From: Takakia lepidozioides
Lineage: Eukaryota > Streptophyta > Takakiopsida > Takakiales > Takakiaceae
Assembly: GCA_030704615.1 (NCBI GenBank)
Contig: CM060734.1
Span: 62,946,042-63,010,041, forward strand
Reading direction: 5' to 3'
Length of the DNA stretch: 64,000 nt
Shown here: positions 22,440-33,731 of the stretch, piece after piece
How the letters are laid out: each line of letters starts with the position of its first letter
Position numbering within the stretch: the first letter of the stretch is position 1
Program-made: the position numbers and the translations under genes
Notes under the pieces: generated by a model
Told to the model about the DNA's origin: nothing
Database searches by the model: none
What the model saw: the letters and a program-made list of their open reading frames with translations, nothing else

Positions 22440-24560
22440 CCTTGAATCATCGTGAAAAGAAACTTACAAATCTCTCACCTTCCTCTATTCCATCTCTCTC
22501 ATACAAACAGCCAGATTGTCATCCCTTGCTGTCACACTTGTGTTGGTAACCAGCTAGACTCCTGCAAAATCAGCTGTGAGTAACTATGGCCACTTCACAA
22601 AGAGACTGCAGAGGAAAAGGCATTGGAGATGGAGAGATAGACATGGAGAAGACTAAGTGGCAGACTTGTCCATGGAGGAAAATACTCAACAAACCTCTTG
22701 GTTACTGAGAGACCTTCTCCACTTGTCAAACAGGGATGAGTCTGAAACAGCATTGACCGAGACCAGTGAGCTCTCACGAAACATAGCAGATGTAGATGAC
22801 ACAATCTGCAGTCTTCCTGCTACCAGCAGCCCTGTGAGTAGAGCCCCTCCTAAAACACTGGCCAGTGCTGCTACCCACAAAGACTTAGCAAACTGCAACA
22901 GGTCACATGAGAACAGAAGGACAAAGACAGTCATCATTTCAGTTTGATTGAATGTTTGCCTTCATGCTCCACCAGAAAGTGCCACATAAACATGCCATTC
23001 GCGTGTAAGTATCTCCATACTAGTACTATTGAGCCCAAGCCTGATTTGATGTTGCTTGGATGGCCATGGAAGATTAGTATAACAATCACCAAGGAGCCTA
23101 ACAGGCATTACCACAGCCTCAAAAGCCCTGGCAAAAGCACTTCCAATTGATGTAGTCTTCATTGCCCCTATGGTCTTTGCCCTCTCAACAACTATGTGTG
23201 TGAGGGCAAGCTAGATGGACATTGGCAACAACAATATTTCAATCTCCTTGCACATTCAGTCCCAAAAATGCCTTCCTTACTGCTGACCTAAGCAATAAGT
23301 TGTATAGAATATGTTGATACTTAACTTACCCAAATGTCGAAGTTTCCATTAATACCTGGAAGTACTAATCACCACATCCCTCATCTTCTGCAATCCAAAA
23401 GTGAGTGAAACCTAATCCCAGATTCCATTAAACCCTAAACCCTGTACTGTGCAACCCAAGGTAGAATTTTCCCAAGGTAACATTTTCCCAAAGTAGCCAG
23501 TAGCTCCGAATATCTTGTAAAAGAGAGCATGAGTTGGGAATTACTGGTCTCATAGAGAGCCAGCGGTTTTGAGTAGCTTCAGAAAGAGAAATAGAAAGTG
23601 GTGAGTGATTTGTATTTGGGAGATAGCATGTGAAGGAATACTGCAGGTTAGTACAAGTAGACCACTGTACAGAACTGATATTGGAATTGGAGTCAGAGTA
23701 TGGTGGAGTGCCGCAAAGAGCATAGTGAATTTGTACAAGAATTATAGGATGCATCGTAATCAGGTAGCTAGAAATGGAAGCCAGCGGATGTAATGTCCTG
23801 TAGCAGGGAAGTGTGGTGACACGGTGACTATATGAGCATAAGTAAGTACTCCTTTGAGAGCTAACTGAAGAAGCAATGACAAGTATTTCGGAGGTGGCTG
23901 GCTGTAGGTAGGTGGGGAGAACAGATTTAGTCTTGGGGGTGTTGGATAATTGAAACAAGTAGACCGTATATTGCAGATAGTAGTACACAGCTACAGAGTG
24001 TAGGAAACCTTCCCTGAGGCCAAGCATTGTGCGAGTTAGCTGGAGTAGCCGCAAGTCTAATTGATTGATTGGGAGCTATGTGTGCAGCAGTTGACAGGTA
24101 TCAATGTGTTGGGGAGTCCAGTCTTTGTCCAGTGCATGTCCATGGGGTTTGAGTAGCTGAGCCTGCACGGGGTGGATACGCCAGAGGTAAGAATTTGGTA
24201 CGCTCACTGCAATCATCCATAGATCATTGAAAGGCAACATAGTAGCAAGCCAGTATTACTAGAGAGAGCCAGACACAAATGAGGGGAAGGATAGGAGGGT
24301 TCCCTGTAGATCATAAATCTTAGGAATGACAAGGGGTAAAGATCCAGCGACGCCGGTTGGCAGTGTGTGCGTGTCATGGAGCTCGAGGTGGCAACTGCAG
24401 GGCTGGGCCTTAGGTCGTGTCTGCACTTGGGGGATCGGGCGTACACAGACGTACGTTGCCTGCTGTTCTGTCTCCGTGTTTGCAGCTGATACAGCACTGC
24501 ACTCCGACCCTGAGCAGTGCTGGTGAGCTCCATCTTGCCACCCCCAAGTTGTTCTATCAA
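22440..24560. other. no gene recognised
   Basis: Several frames of 60-200 codons exist on both strands (22,657-22,947 plus; 23,428-24,054 minus) but show low-complexity composition and no domain. The minus-strand frame at 22,686-22,937 has one hydrophobic segment of about 20 residues. I do not support any of these as genes. Confidence 0.35.
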
Positions 24561-24599
24561 GGGGGACTGATGCCTCCAAAGATCTTGACTCACCGCAAA

Positions 24600-24719
24600 G
24601 GAAGCTTCTTGATGTTCACAATCTTTGCAACACCTTCTTTCATAAGTGTTGTGTGCCCTAGACCAGCTTGCCCATGGATGCCAACAAGACACACACCCTT
24701 CTTCTTGATGAAGTCCATA
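24600..24719 (-). pseudogene. P-loop NTPase (NB-ARC-like) fragment
   Basis: About 40 codons read FIKKKGVCLVGIHGQAGLGHTTLMKEG. This has the layout of an NB-ARC Walker A (VGIHGMGGIGKTT type) with the essential Lys replaced by His. No other NB-ARC motifs follow. It lies on the same strand as, and 150 bp from, an O-fucosyltransferase fragment, suggesting capture of pieces from several genes. Confidence 0.5.
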
Positions 24720-24849
24720 TTCGAGTGTGGAGCTCATTAATATGCCAAAAGATCTGCTGAAGCATCCTGAAACATTTGAGCGGCTTCTCCATCATGAGGA
24801 AGTTGCAATGAGCTGGAGCAGGTATGCAGCAAAAGACATTTGCTGACCT

Positions 24850-25130
24850 GGAGTGCTTGGACTCACTCGTCACATTTGGGGAGCGGGGAAGGAGGCCAGC
24901 CATCCGTTCGTTGCCACCATAAATCTGACCAGCAGCAACATAAATCCTAGTGCGCTCTGGGTAGTCCGAAGCTCCCAAAGATATCCCAACCTCAGCTGGG
25001 TGAGGGGACAGAAGCCCCTAATTCTCTGATCAGTAGAATTGATCTTCTTGACCTTCCAATGAGCTGTATTCATCCTGAACTCGGTGCGCTGCCCATAAGC
25101 TAGGGGAAGGGTAGCACAACACCAACCCCC
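24850..25130 (-). pseudogene. plant O-fucosyltransferase-like fragment
   Basis: Split over two frames: HWKVKKINSTDQRIRGFCPLT, then GASDYPERTRIYVAAGQIYG followed by GNERMAGLLPRSPNVTSES. This matches the conserved C-terminal core of plant GDP-fucose O-fucosyltransferase-like proteins (RxxGxCPLTPEEVG, then TxIYxAxGxIYGG, then a FPN-type segment). A frameshift near 24,990 divides it. Such enzymes act in the Golgi. The rest of the protein is missing. Confidence 0.7.
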
Positions 25131-25474
25131 AGTAACAACACCATTCAGCCGGCATATGGACATGTAAGACCGTGGGAGCCTGCAGCCCTCGTTGCAATGC
25201 CACCAGGAAGTGGTGGAGTGGGTAGACCTAATAAGCACATCTGGTAACTTTGGTGATGCAAAAACCTGAGTCGCCATGGCCTCTTGGCACTGTAAGAGGA
25301 GGTAAGTCCGAAGCAAGAGGGCCTGATCCAGCACCACTTGAAGAGAGGATTGTTAAGGGGGGTCGCCGAATTGTAATTATTTTTCCCCCGCCAACAGGAG
25401 GGATTGTGCTCAGTATGCTTGTAGAGGTTGGGGGAGACTTTGATATTCACTTCATCATTTACTCTCTCTTCCAG

Positions 25475-25580
25475 TCTCCATGAATCCTCATCTTGTCTAG
25501 CCATGTTGTCGGACACTAGACGTGCATCCTTTACATTCCCACATTCAGCATACATATCGACAAGGGCAGCTTCCAGATTA
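25475..25580 (-). pseudogene. PPR repeat fragment
   Basis: Reads EAALVDMYAECGNVKDARLV, then SDNMARQDEDSW, one PLS-type PPR unit in which the usual DVVSW is changed to DEDSW. It stands alone within a longer frame of no recognisable character. Confidence 0.7.
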
Positions 25581-25904
25581 ATAGGTGACCAACAAGTAAC
25601 CATCCTGGATACATAATACAACAGCAGGTGCAGGCATGTTGATTGGACAGGTTGGTGAAGCACTACATACGAGTTTGAGCTTGGACCTGATGTAGCGCAT
25701 TGGACAGCAGCAGTATGTGGGGGAGTGAATGGCTCATCATCTGTTGCAACTTTCAGAATGTCCCCCACATTGTTTACACGCAGCAACTCTTCATGAGCAT
25801 CACTACCACTGCTTGAACCAACAACATAATCGTCCCTGGACTCCAATATAATCTGGTTCCCTGCATCATGTGAAGCGAATTCAGTCCCAGTAATTTGGTA
25901 TCCC

Positions 25905-26100
25905 ACATCCACTGCCCGCGGTCTTTGAGGATAATCTGATGCCCTAGGTCAGCAGCACCCCAATCATTCCAAGTGATTTGGTGTCGCACAACAACTGCCC
26001 CACAGTCTTTCAATGAAATCTGATGTTCCACATCAGAGGCTCCACAATCCCTCAAAGTGGTTTGTTGCCCAGCATCTACGGCCCCACAGTCCTTCAAGGT
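25905..26100 (-). repeat. 42-bp coding minisatellite
   Basis: About five tandem 42-bp units encode 14-residue repeats of the form KDCGAxDxxHQIxL on the minus strand. Units differ at several positions. They lie just downstream of the gag-like zinc-knuckle frame, in another reading frame. Confidence 0.7.
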
Positions 26101-26123
26101 ACTCTTCTCCTTATCTGGAGGTT

Positions 26124-26924
26124 TCAGGTTACCACAAGAGTATCCACTACAAGGGCTACCACACTCACGGCTACACTCGGTCCAGCTTCCATATTTCCCA
26201 CTTCTGCCTCATGCTTGATTCGCAACCGGCATTCATGTTTCCAGTGTCCCTCTTTCTTGCAGTAGTGGCATCTCGTGATTTCTTTGTTTCTGGGTTGATG
26301 TTCTCTATCCCATGGTGGATAGTCATCTCGTGGCCTCTGATAACGATTACCCATATTGTATCGTCTTGGTCCATCCGATCCTCCCCCTCGGATTTGGACT
26401 TGGTGTACCCCCACCTCTCGTGTGTACCCACTCTTCTTGGCCCGTTGATTGTAAATACAATGGCTGGTATTATGATTGTTCATATGACAAATATCACAGC
26501 AAGGCCCCATTTCATACCACATATTCCAATGCCCCAATTTCCAGTACCCAAAATGACGCGCCCTCTTCAAGGATGGGAAGTCGGAGCTTGCATCATCGAT
26601 CTGAGACAACGACACAAGCAGAAATGCGAGGATGAAACTCACAAGCTGCGTTGATATACTGCTATGGTGAGCCGGGCGGCCTGGAATAAGAGTCTCGACT
26701 ATGGTCATGAGTGCTTGGTCCTTAGCAAGCTCTTCGGAGGCAGTATGGCCACCATCTGCAGCCATAGCTACAATCGCCTGCCATGGAAGAGCATCCCCAT
26801 TCACCTCTAGCATGCATAAATAATTCATGTATGCCCTGATCATTGGATATGCCTTTGATCTCTCCAGTAATTCTCCCTTCTCTCTTTCAGGGTGTAGTTC
26901 CTCCTGTTCCCGACATTGTTCCAA
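26124..26924 (-). CDS. gag-like protein with two CCHC zinc knuckles
   Basis: 266 residues. The C-terminal half carries CDICHMNNHNTSHC and, after an Arg/Gly/Pro-rich spacer, CHYCKKEGHWKHEC, the retroviral nucleocapsid zinc knuckle. The N-terminal half is helical and has no clear match. No protease or polymerase follows, so it is a stranded gag fragment of an LTR retrotransposon or a captured cellular CCHC protein. Confidence 0.6.
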   Translation of the reverse strand: MEQCREQEELHPEREKGELLERSKAYPMIRAYMNYLCMLEVNGDALPWQAIVAMAADGGHTASEELAKDQALMTIVETLIPGRPAHHSSISTQLVSFILAFLLVSLSQIDDASSDFPSLKRARHFGYWKLGHWNMWYEMGPCCDICHMNNHNTSHCIYNQRAKKSGYTREVGVHQVQIRGGGSDGPRRYNMGNRYQRPRDDYPPWDREHQPRNKEITRCHYCKKEGHWKHECRLRIKHEAEVGNMEAGPSVAVSVVALVVDTLVVT

Positions 26925-26939
26925 ATCATGGTACTAACA

Positions 26940-27415
26940 GGAGCCAATAGCCCACATTTGCACTATGGACAAACTTCTTCACCTCGTACATTAAGAAAAA
27001 GCCACGCCTTTCGATTGCAGTTGTCGCACCATCGTGAAGGTTCTTTAAAAAACTCATGCCAGCTCTGCTCCATCCTGCGAATTCAGGGCCGAGTCTGATG
27101 AGAGGGCAAAACAGGCTGAAATAGGTAGAAGAAGAAGGTGCCCTCACCACATTGTCCTCGACCCTGTGTCATGACCCATGGAGGATTTGACTGACCATGA
27201 ACCCAAACGGACCTCTTGTGTGTGCTGCTTGTGTCTGTAGTCCGGTAATATCGGATTGGTCCATGAGAACCACCACAGTGTAGCTGAGCGAGCAGAGATT
27301 GAAACACGACCTGCTAAGACCAAGTTGAATCTCCGAAGAACCTTGTAAACAACAGGAAGAATACCAAATCATGGTACTAACAGTCGCCAAGAGCCCACAT
27401 TTGCAGGATGGACAA
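26940..27415. repeat. dispersed repeat, paralogue of 53,286-53,690
   Basis: The segment with AAACTTCTTCACCTCGTACATT, GGCCGAGTCTGATGAGAGGG and CATGACCCATGGAGGATTTGA occurs again at 53,286-53,690 at roughly 90% similarity, but with the blocks permuted: the CACATTTGCA block lies before the GAGTCTGATGAG block here and after it there. A second partial copy of the first block lies at 27,385-27,440. Confidence 0.75.
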
Positions 27416-27447
27416 ACTTCTTCACATCGTACATTGAGAGCCACACC

Positions 27448-27535
27448 TTGTCCGTCGTGAAGGTGGCCAGCCGCTTCCCATAGTAGTCGATGGCCACATC
27501 GTGCACCACATCTTCATGCCCCGATTCTAGGGTTT
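27448..27535 (-). pseudogene. SEC13 WD40 N-terminal fragment
   Basis: Reads LESGHEDVVHDVAIDYYGKR, then LATFTTDK, which matches the first WD repeat of SEC13, a COPII coat and nuclear-pore subunit (GHxDxVHDxxxDYYGKRLAT). Only this ~30-codon exon-like piece is present; downstream it runs into the dispersed repeat. Confidence 0.75.
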
Positions 27536-27559
27536 GAGTCCCTGTCTGCCCCCTATCCC

Positions 27560-28580
27560 ACCAGCTCCGCTCGTCGTCTCTCATGATCAGAATCGACACT
27601 AAAACAAAACAAACATAGCTTTGCCCTGTTCGACGTCTCTCATGATCAGACTCGACACTATAAGAAAGCAAACACAGCTCCGTCTTGTTTGTCGTCTCTC
27701 ACGATCAAACTCGACACAAAGAAAACAAACAGATGGTAGGGGAGACAAAAAAACGCTAAGCCCCTCTACTCATGACCGGATGGATGAACATAGCGATAGA
27801 TGGATGGATTTTGGCAATACATCCATCTATTCATTTGTTTTTCCATTTTTCGGCCATTTGAATTTCATCCATTCATCCAAAATGAATCTTTAAATGAGTT
27901 TCACTGTCAGTTTATCCAATAGCTGCCAGCTCAACGTTTGTATTATCATTTATTCCTACGTTCATCCAGTAGTTGCCAGCAAGGCGTTTGTGTATCATTC
28001 GTTGAGATAATACAGTTGTTTTGTTTCACTAACCTTAACCAGCAGTCGATTAGTTACTGTTAATCTGCTGGGTCAGTGAAACAATAGTTAAATATTTTTA
28101 CTACTTATTATCCTCATACTTAACACTGCGACCTAGCAACCCTAAATTCAAGCACATCATCCTAGTTCATTCATCCTAATCATTCATTCATTCATTCACA
28201 GGGTGTGGCTTAGTGCCCGCGAGCAATTATATGTTGACACGTCGTCATTTGCAATCACATCCTGCATCTGTTTCATCCATTTATGTTTGCATCATCCACG
28301 TAGACACTCCTTGGGCAACCGACAATCGCCACGTGTAGTCGTGAATACTGGCAGTCATACATTCCCATGCCCACGTCATCATATTGCAGTTTTGGCCATG
28401 ACTCCTACTCTTATCTACCATCTTTCCCGATCTGGTCAAACGTGTTTGACCGCAGATCCTGACGTGGCGGAGATGCAAGGTAACATGTACGACTTCTGGT
28501 GGTCACAATTGACAACCAAGACTGCCCCCTTGCATTTTGTAGACATATATGCTACGACTAGGCAAATGTAGATCTGTTGT
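27560..28580. other. no gene; inverted repeats and microsatellite
   Basis: 28,022-28,083 forms an imperfect inverted repeat (GTTTCACTAACC...AACCAGCAG against CTGCTGG...CAGTGAAAC). 27,900-28,000 holds two copies of a TGCCAGC...CGTTTGTRT unit. A CATT repeat lies at 28,180-28,198. No domain is seen in the short frames. Confidence 0.5.
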
Positions 28581-28659
28581 AGTATTACTAGACACCCACG
28601 ACGAGGAGCGAGCGGCCGGAATGTTCATTCACAAAATTTGCCCATGGAATTGTAGCCTC

Positions 28660-29501
28660 TAAGTTCATTCCAACAGTGGCTTCGGACTTCAGTTTATGAC
28701 GTTGTTGCTCAAGGAAAGGTGGTTTCAGATTTGGTGCAAGACATTGCAAGGGGCCCCTCTCAATTCGCGACCTCATACACAGCGGTTTGGGTTCACGGTA
28801 ATCATTTTCGCATTCGTGCTCTTGACATGAAGCACAAAACAACCTTTGATTCTGGCTTGTGTGCCACATATTGGCAAGACTTCATGTGGGGCAAGGGAGA
28901 TACACGATCTGCTATGAACAAACTTGAGTACATTGGAGAGCTTGAGAGCATACTCCAACTTCAGTATACAAGGTACCGGCCTCTTCTCTTCAGGGGAAGG
29001 TGGTTCTAGCCACATCTTGTGGGGTCCTCCGCAACACTAGTGCAAGATGATTGTGGTTTCATGCGCGTCAATGCAGATAGGCTCAACCCTACTCATCGTC
29101 CATCCAATGAGCCTTTTTCACGGCCTTCAGACATGGAGCAAGTTTTCTTCTCCGATGACAAAACAAGAGGGGGGAATTGGAAGGTGATTGTGCATGCTCA
29201 GCCAAGAAGAAGACATATCTATCATGGTCTCGGATCTCCATGGGGTGAGGCAATTGCGGTGGACGGAGAGACTGGTCATAATGATGCTGATGATGGAGGT
29301 TGGATAGAGGGGGTAGAAGAGGATGATGACGCCTCGGAAAATGCATTCCGGACCATATATGATGAAGCTCCAGAAGATACGAATGTTGGAGAAGGAGACG
29401 AACACACGGCCATTGACAACGAGGTGGAGGATAATTCAGATGTGTCTTTTGAGGGTCGGGCCATTTATGACGATGACTCCGATGACCAAGAAGACTTGTA
29501 G
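28660..29501 (+). pseudogene. CACTA transposase C-terminal region (DUF4216-like)
   Basis: One frame from about 28,660 to 29,501 with a single TAG at 29,007-29,009. It reads HGNHFRIRALDMKHKTTFDS, LEYIGELESILQLQY and LLFRGRWF, then after the stop VFFSDD and NWKVIVHAQPRR, the order seen in DUF4216 at the C-terminus of En/Spm transposase proteins (YGxIEDIIELxY...FxCxWF...DPxxxNWxVV). An Asp/Glu-rich tail follows. TNP2 is not found upstream within the window, so this is the 3' portion of an element. Confidence 0.75.
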
Positions 29502-29869
29502 CTTGATGAGGATGAAGAAGCTCCAGATGATTATGTTTAAGTTGATTAGACACAAAATCAAAGCTACTTAACAATTCTCGCACCGAACTGTACCCATCCC
29601 TTCGATTGACTGTACATGTACAAGCATATTGTAGCTTATTTCTATGATTGATCAAATGTGGCTGTGGCTGGTAGTCTTTCAAGAAAGAAGGCAGAGGCAA
29701 TGAATATGTAACACATACAGATGTGGTATCAAGAAAATTATCAAAATGAAGGTCACAATCTACAAGAAGGTCCACAACAACAAGCTAAACCATAAAGAAA
29801 AACAAACACCCTACCCCAGTACCATATGGGAAAAAATAATAAAATTAAAAACCCCCAAAGCCCCTAAAC

Positions 29870-30350
29870 CTAAACCTAGAAAGCCCTGCCGTCGCAGCTT
29901 GCGACCCCCACGCGTCGCAAATTGCGACGCATTTTTTTTGGATTTATGAGGCCGGGGGACGCAAACGGCGACAGCAAGCCGTCGCAAATTGCGACCTGTT
30001 TTTTTTATTTTGAAAGAATTGGGCAGCCCTGGTTTGCGACGTCCGGCCGTAGCCAAGGCCTTTTGCCATTCATGCTACCATGCGACGGCCTGGCGTCGCA
30101 AATAAGGGTTGCGATGAAAGAAAGGGCAAGAAAGGGCTGTTTTTTTCCGCTGACGACGGCCGAAAGGGCTGCCTTCTGCCCTTCATCCGTCCGTGCAACG
30201 GCCGGGCGTCGCCACCTAGCCCTGGCGCCAGGTGGCGACCCGCGGAGTTTGTTTGCGACGGCCCGGCGTCGCAAAAATGCTCTGCGGGGTTGGCGTCGCA
30301 CGCTCGGCGCCGCGCGGGGCCTGGGGGCACGGCTGGCGTCGCAAACCTCC
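29870..30350 (+). repeat. GTCGCAA-rich subterminal repeat block
   Basis: At least ten GTCGCAA/TTGCGAC words occur in both orientations, several joined as TGCGACGG...CCGGCGTCGCA palindromes, in an otherwise GC-rich stretch. Dense short repeats in both orientations near the ends are typical of CACTA elements, where the element's DNA-binding protein docks. The block lies 370 bp after the DUF4216 frame, in the expected place. No CACTA terminus was found. Confidence 0.6.
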
Positions 30351-30659
30351 CCCATTTGCTGAAGTGTCCCCAGGACAACCCCACTCTCACTGAGGTTGAC
30401 GATGGAAACACCAATTCACTTGTGAGATGGAATGATTTTCTGGAGGTGCGCGGTAGAAAGCGTCATCTGCCACCTGTGCCTGAACGAACGAATGCAAAGA
30501 GGCAATTGTACACATCCTGATGAACAAGGGGCAGACGGAAATTCAGATGTCTTCTTTTGATGATTCCCTTTTTTCTTGCTTGGCCACAATGACATCGCAG
30601 TATGCTGAGTGTAAAAATGCGTCTATTTTCATGACGTTTCAGGGTTCATCTATATGGTT

Positions 30660-31270
30660 CGTTTAGGGTGCTACATTCTACATTGCAGGCATGCAGCAGA
30701 CTGCATATCCATATTCCCTTCGAGCCAAGCCTGCATTGACCCCACGGTTAAGGTGATCTTGTATGGCAGACGAGGTTGTTATGTTGCATGGAAACGGTAT
30801 TACAATATACATAGCATTTCCATGGTGAAAGGAAACGTCAATTGGATCGGACGTGGCGTCCCTTGCATTCTGTTTCATCTTCTTCTGTAAAGACATTTGT
30901 TGCGTTGCACATGCAAATGGAATGAGCTCACTTAGTGACTGAAAATATTGATGCATGCTGGATCGTCGCGAACTGTGAAGGGCCAGGCCAATTGAACCCC
31001 CAGGCCAAATAAACCGCATAGGCTGGAAGTTGAAGAAACAACAAAATTCTCTTGTTTTCTACTGAATGTATGGAGGGGTTCGTTCTTAAAGCTACATTGT
31101 ACATTTTATGATTGCAGCAGAGTGCATATCCATATTCCCTTCGTTCCATGCCTGCATTTCACCCTTGATTAACGTGATCTTGTATGCCAGGCGAAGGTGT
31201 TATGTTGCATGGAAATGGTATTATAGTATTCATAGCATTTCCATGGTGAAAGGAAACGCCATTTGTGAAC
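30660..31270. repeat. ~180-bp duplication, 420 bp apart
   Basis: 30,665-30,845 and 31,085-31,265 share CATATCCATATTCCCTTCG, GTGATCTTGTATG and ATTTCCATGGTGAAAGGAAA in order, at ~85% identity. No coding potential. Confidence 0.75.
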
Positions 31271-31442
31271 ATTCATGACAATCCATTTCTGAAGCACCAT
31301 GCCATGACTTTCTATGACTTGCCAGTTTGGGTTCATAAGTTCGTGCATACTTATATAAAAAAAAGATGAGGCATGACTTGCCATGACTTCCCATTACATG
31401 CCAATAGTTTCCCCCCTATTGAACTTAAGTTTAGGGTTGTTT

Positions 31443-31690
31443 TCAGCCCTTTTTCATTGTTTCTTTCTTTGAGTCCTCTTGCTTTGCTCTCTTGCTTTCT
31501 TGGAGCCCTCTTTCACTGTTTCTTTCTGTGAGTCCTTTTGCTTTGCTCTCTTGCTTTCTTGGAGCCCTCTTTCATTGTTTCTTTCTTTGAGTCCTCTTGC
31601 TTTAGTCTCTTGCTTTCTTGGAGCCCTCTTTCATTGTTTCTTTCTTTGAGTCCTCTTGATTTGGTCTCTTGCTTTCTTGGAGGCCTCTTT
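31443..31690. repeat. 59-bp minisatellite
   Basis: Four units of a 59-bp pyrimidine-rich sequence (TTGCTTTCTTGGAGCCCTC...), with unit starts at 31,501, 31,560, 31,619 and 31,678; degenerate copies continue to about 31,940. It reads open on the plus strand only because of its composition. Confidence 0.85.
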
Positions 31691-32020
31691 CATTCTAGCT
31701 TTCTTGCACCCCTCCTGCTTTCCTCTCTTGCATATAAGAAGCCCTCTTGCATACTTGCCGTGTGGGAGGCCTCTTGTTTCCTCTCTTGCTTTCTTTCAGT
31801 CCTCTTTCATTCTTGGATCAGCCTGAGCCTTCGCCTGAGCTCTCTTCCTTTTTAGCACCTCTATTTCATTCTAGTTTAGGGTTCAGCCTTCTTGCTGGTT
31901 TTGAGCACTCTTGCTTTCCTGTCTTCATTTCTTGATGCCCTCTTGGTTTCAACCTACTTTGATTCCTTCATCTCTGCAGCACACCAGCGTCCATTGTGAT
32001 GCAAACTTCAACCAACACCA

Positions 32021-32714
32021 ATGCCCACAAGTGTGAGCTCATCCAATGGCCGTGGCCCCCGTTCCATTGAGCAGCCTGATGCAGGTATGCTTGGCAACCT
32101 CACTCCCTTTGTCGCACGACGCATTTGGATGATGGACCACTGCATCGACTATTCCAAACCAATGCGAGGAGATATTCTTGTGAGAGCTTTTGAGTTTGTT
32201 GGCAGGTTGGCATGGTGCGGATTTTATGACCCAAACAATGTAGGGGATGCCATGATGTCCAACACTCTGGTTTTGCGTTCTAGGTTCCTTGAGGCCCCAA
32301 ATGAGGAGTGGGGTCCTTGGACTCTAGGCATGGACCCAGACAAAGAACAAGAAAATATTCCATCTTCTGACAGTTTTCCAATGGGTGGAGGGTTCATGGG
32401 ATGTCAAGAAATCGGTAGACCCTGTCCCCAACCCAATTTATCGGTTATTGAGAAGGAATATCTCCTATACCTGCCCTATGAGTGGTCCAGGTGACCTTTG
32501 AATCACGGTAAATGGGAACACCATGTCTGTTCACTTCGCATCAGAGGTGGGGGGGGAACTGAACAGCTCCAGCATACTCCTGCGGGTCTTCTTGGAGAAC
32601 TGGGAGACGGATCACTTCCACCATGTCGTCCGTACGTTCCAGTGGAATGTGCAACTTTCATCATGGAAAATGAAATCCAAAGTGCATGAAGATGATGTGC
32701 CAGAGTATGACTAG
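32021..32714 (+). pseudogene. unrecognised protein, frameshifted
   Basis: Two coding-like stretches, 32,021-32,494 (157 codons, ARRIWMMDHCIDYSKPMRGD, LVRAFEFVGRLAWCGFYDP) and 32,523-32,714 (64 codons, SSSILLRVFLENWETDHFHH), lie in different frames close together and may once have been one protein. Composition is protein-like. I recognise no family; a mobile-element or viral origin is possible but unsupported. Confidence 0.4.
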
Positions 32715-33731
32715 GACTTCAAATGCATTGACTGGTTTGCAGAGTAACGTGCTGGATCTTACGGTTGTCGTCAGCAATGTATCTTGCTATGCAGTATTTT
32801 GTTTATGTTTTCTTTGTTCAGAACTTCCTGTCATGAAGTAAAGCTTCATTTTCTAGACATAGCATTGCCATATGAAGGCGATGCATGTCCTTCTTGTGTG
32901 GGCGGGATGAACTAAAATTGTGTTCCTTATTTTGACTGTTCCATTTGTTACTATTGGATATCTTTACATCTTCGATGTCTTCTTTGCATAGACTGATGCA
33001 CCCACATGAAAAAACCGCTCCAGTTTGTATGACAACCTTTCTACCACGCCCATCCCTTCACATCCTCGCTCTCTTTTTCACCTCGTATGACTGCAAGTAT
33101 GAGAGGCACTTGACTTTGGGCAAGTTGCACATGACATAAAATTTTAGTGCTATGATTCATATGCCTCATCCATTCTGTTCAGGGGGTTTTGCTTGGTGGC
33201 CTCATACAATACAGTTGGACAACACACCTTAACACACCTGAACACCCGTGAACATCATCCACATGCACAAGGTTGCTATGAATTTGAGTTCCCACGTCCT
33301 CATGTTTAGGATGCGAGCACAATTCAGTTATGACCTATCATTTATGCGTCTCATGTAAATTTCCGAGAAGACAAGGTCGATGGAGTTTCACATACGAACT
33401 GCTGTCATTACAGCACCACCAATTCCATACACTCTTGTCAAGTGTGGCCATGGCTTCGTGACATCCACGATTGGTGGCAGTACATATGCAATATATCTTT
33501 GTGGGTTTCGTGTCCTCTGATGCTAGCATGACAGAAGAACTGGTGCGCATGCATTCGGAAATGGATGTGATGCGGATAGTTTTAAGAAATCCATTATGCC
33601 CAATCATAATTTCATAATGTGTCACAAAGCTCCCGAATGGATATTTCCTTGCAGAGTTTGCCACATGCAATCACATTGAAAACAGAAGGGATACGATCTC
33701 ACCACATAGATTAAACTGTTCCTTCTGCATC
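32715..33731. other. no gene recognised
   Basis: The minus-strand frame at 33,338-33,670 shows no domain, though another minus frame there has a short protein-like stretch (PPIVDVTKPWPHLTRVYG). Nothing else supported. Confidence 0.35.

Noticed and set aside
23428-24054. 208-codon minus-strand frame
   Set aside because: Ser/Thr/Leu/Tyr-rich composition expected from the antisense of purine-rich DNA; no domain or homologous neighbours.
29089-29775. 228-codon minus-strand frame
   Set aside because: Lies antisense to the CACTA DUF4216 coding frame; His/Leu/Pro-rich shadow.
31443-31940. Ser/Leu/Phe-rich plus-strand protein
   Set aside because: Open frame is produced by a 59-bp pyrimidine-rich minisatellite.
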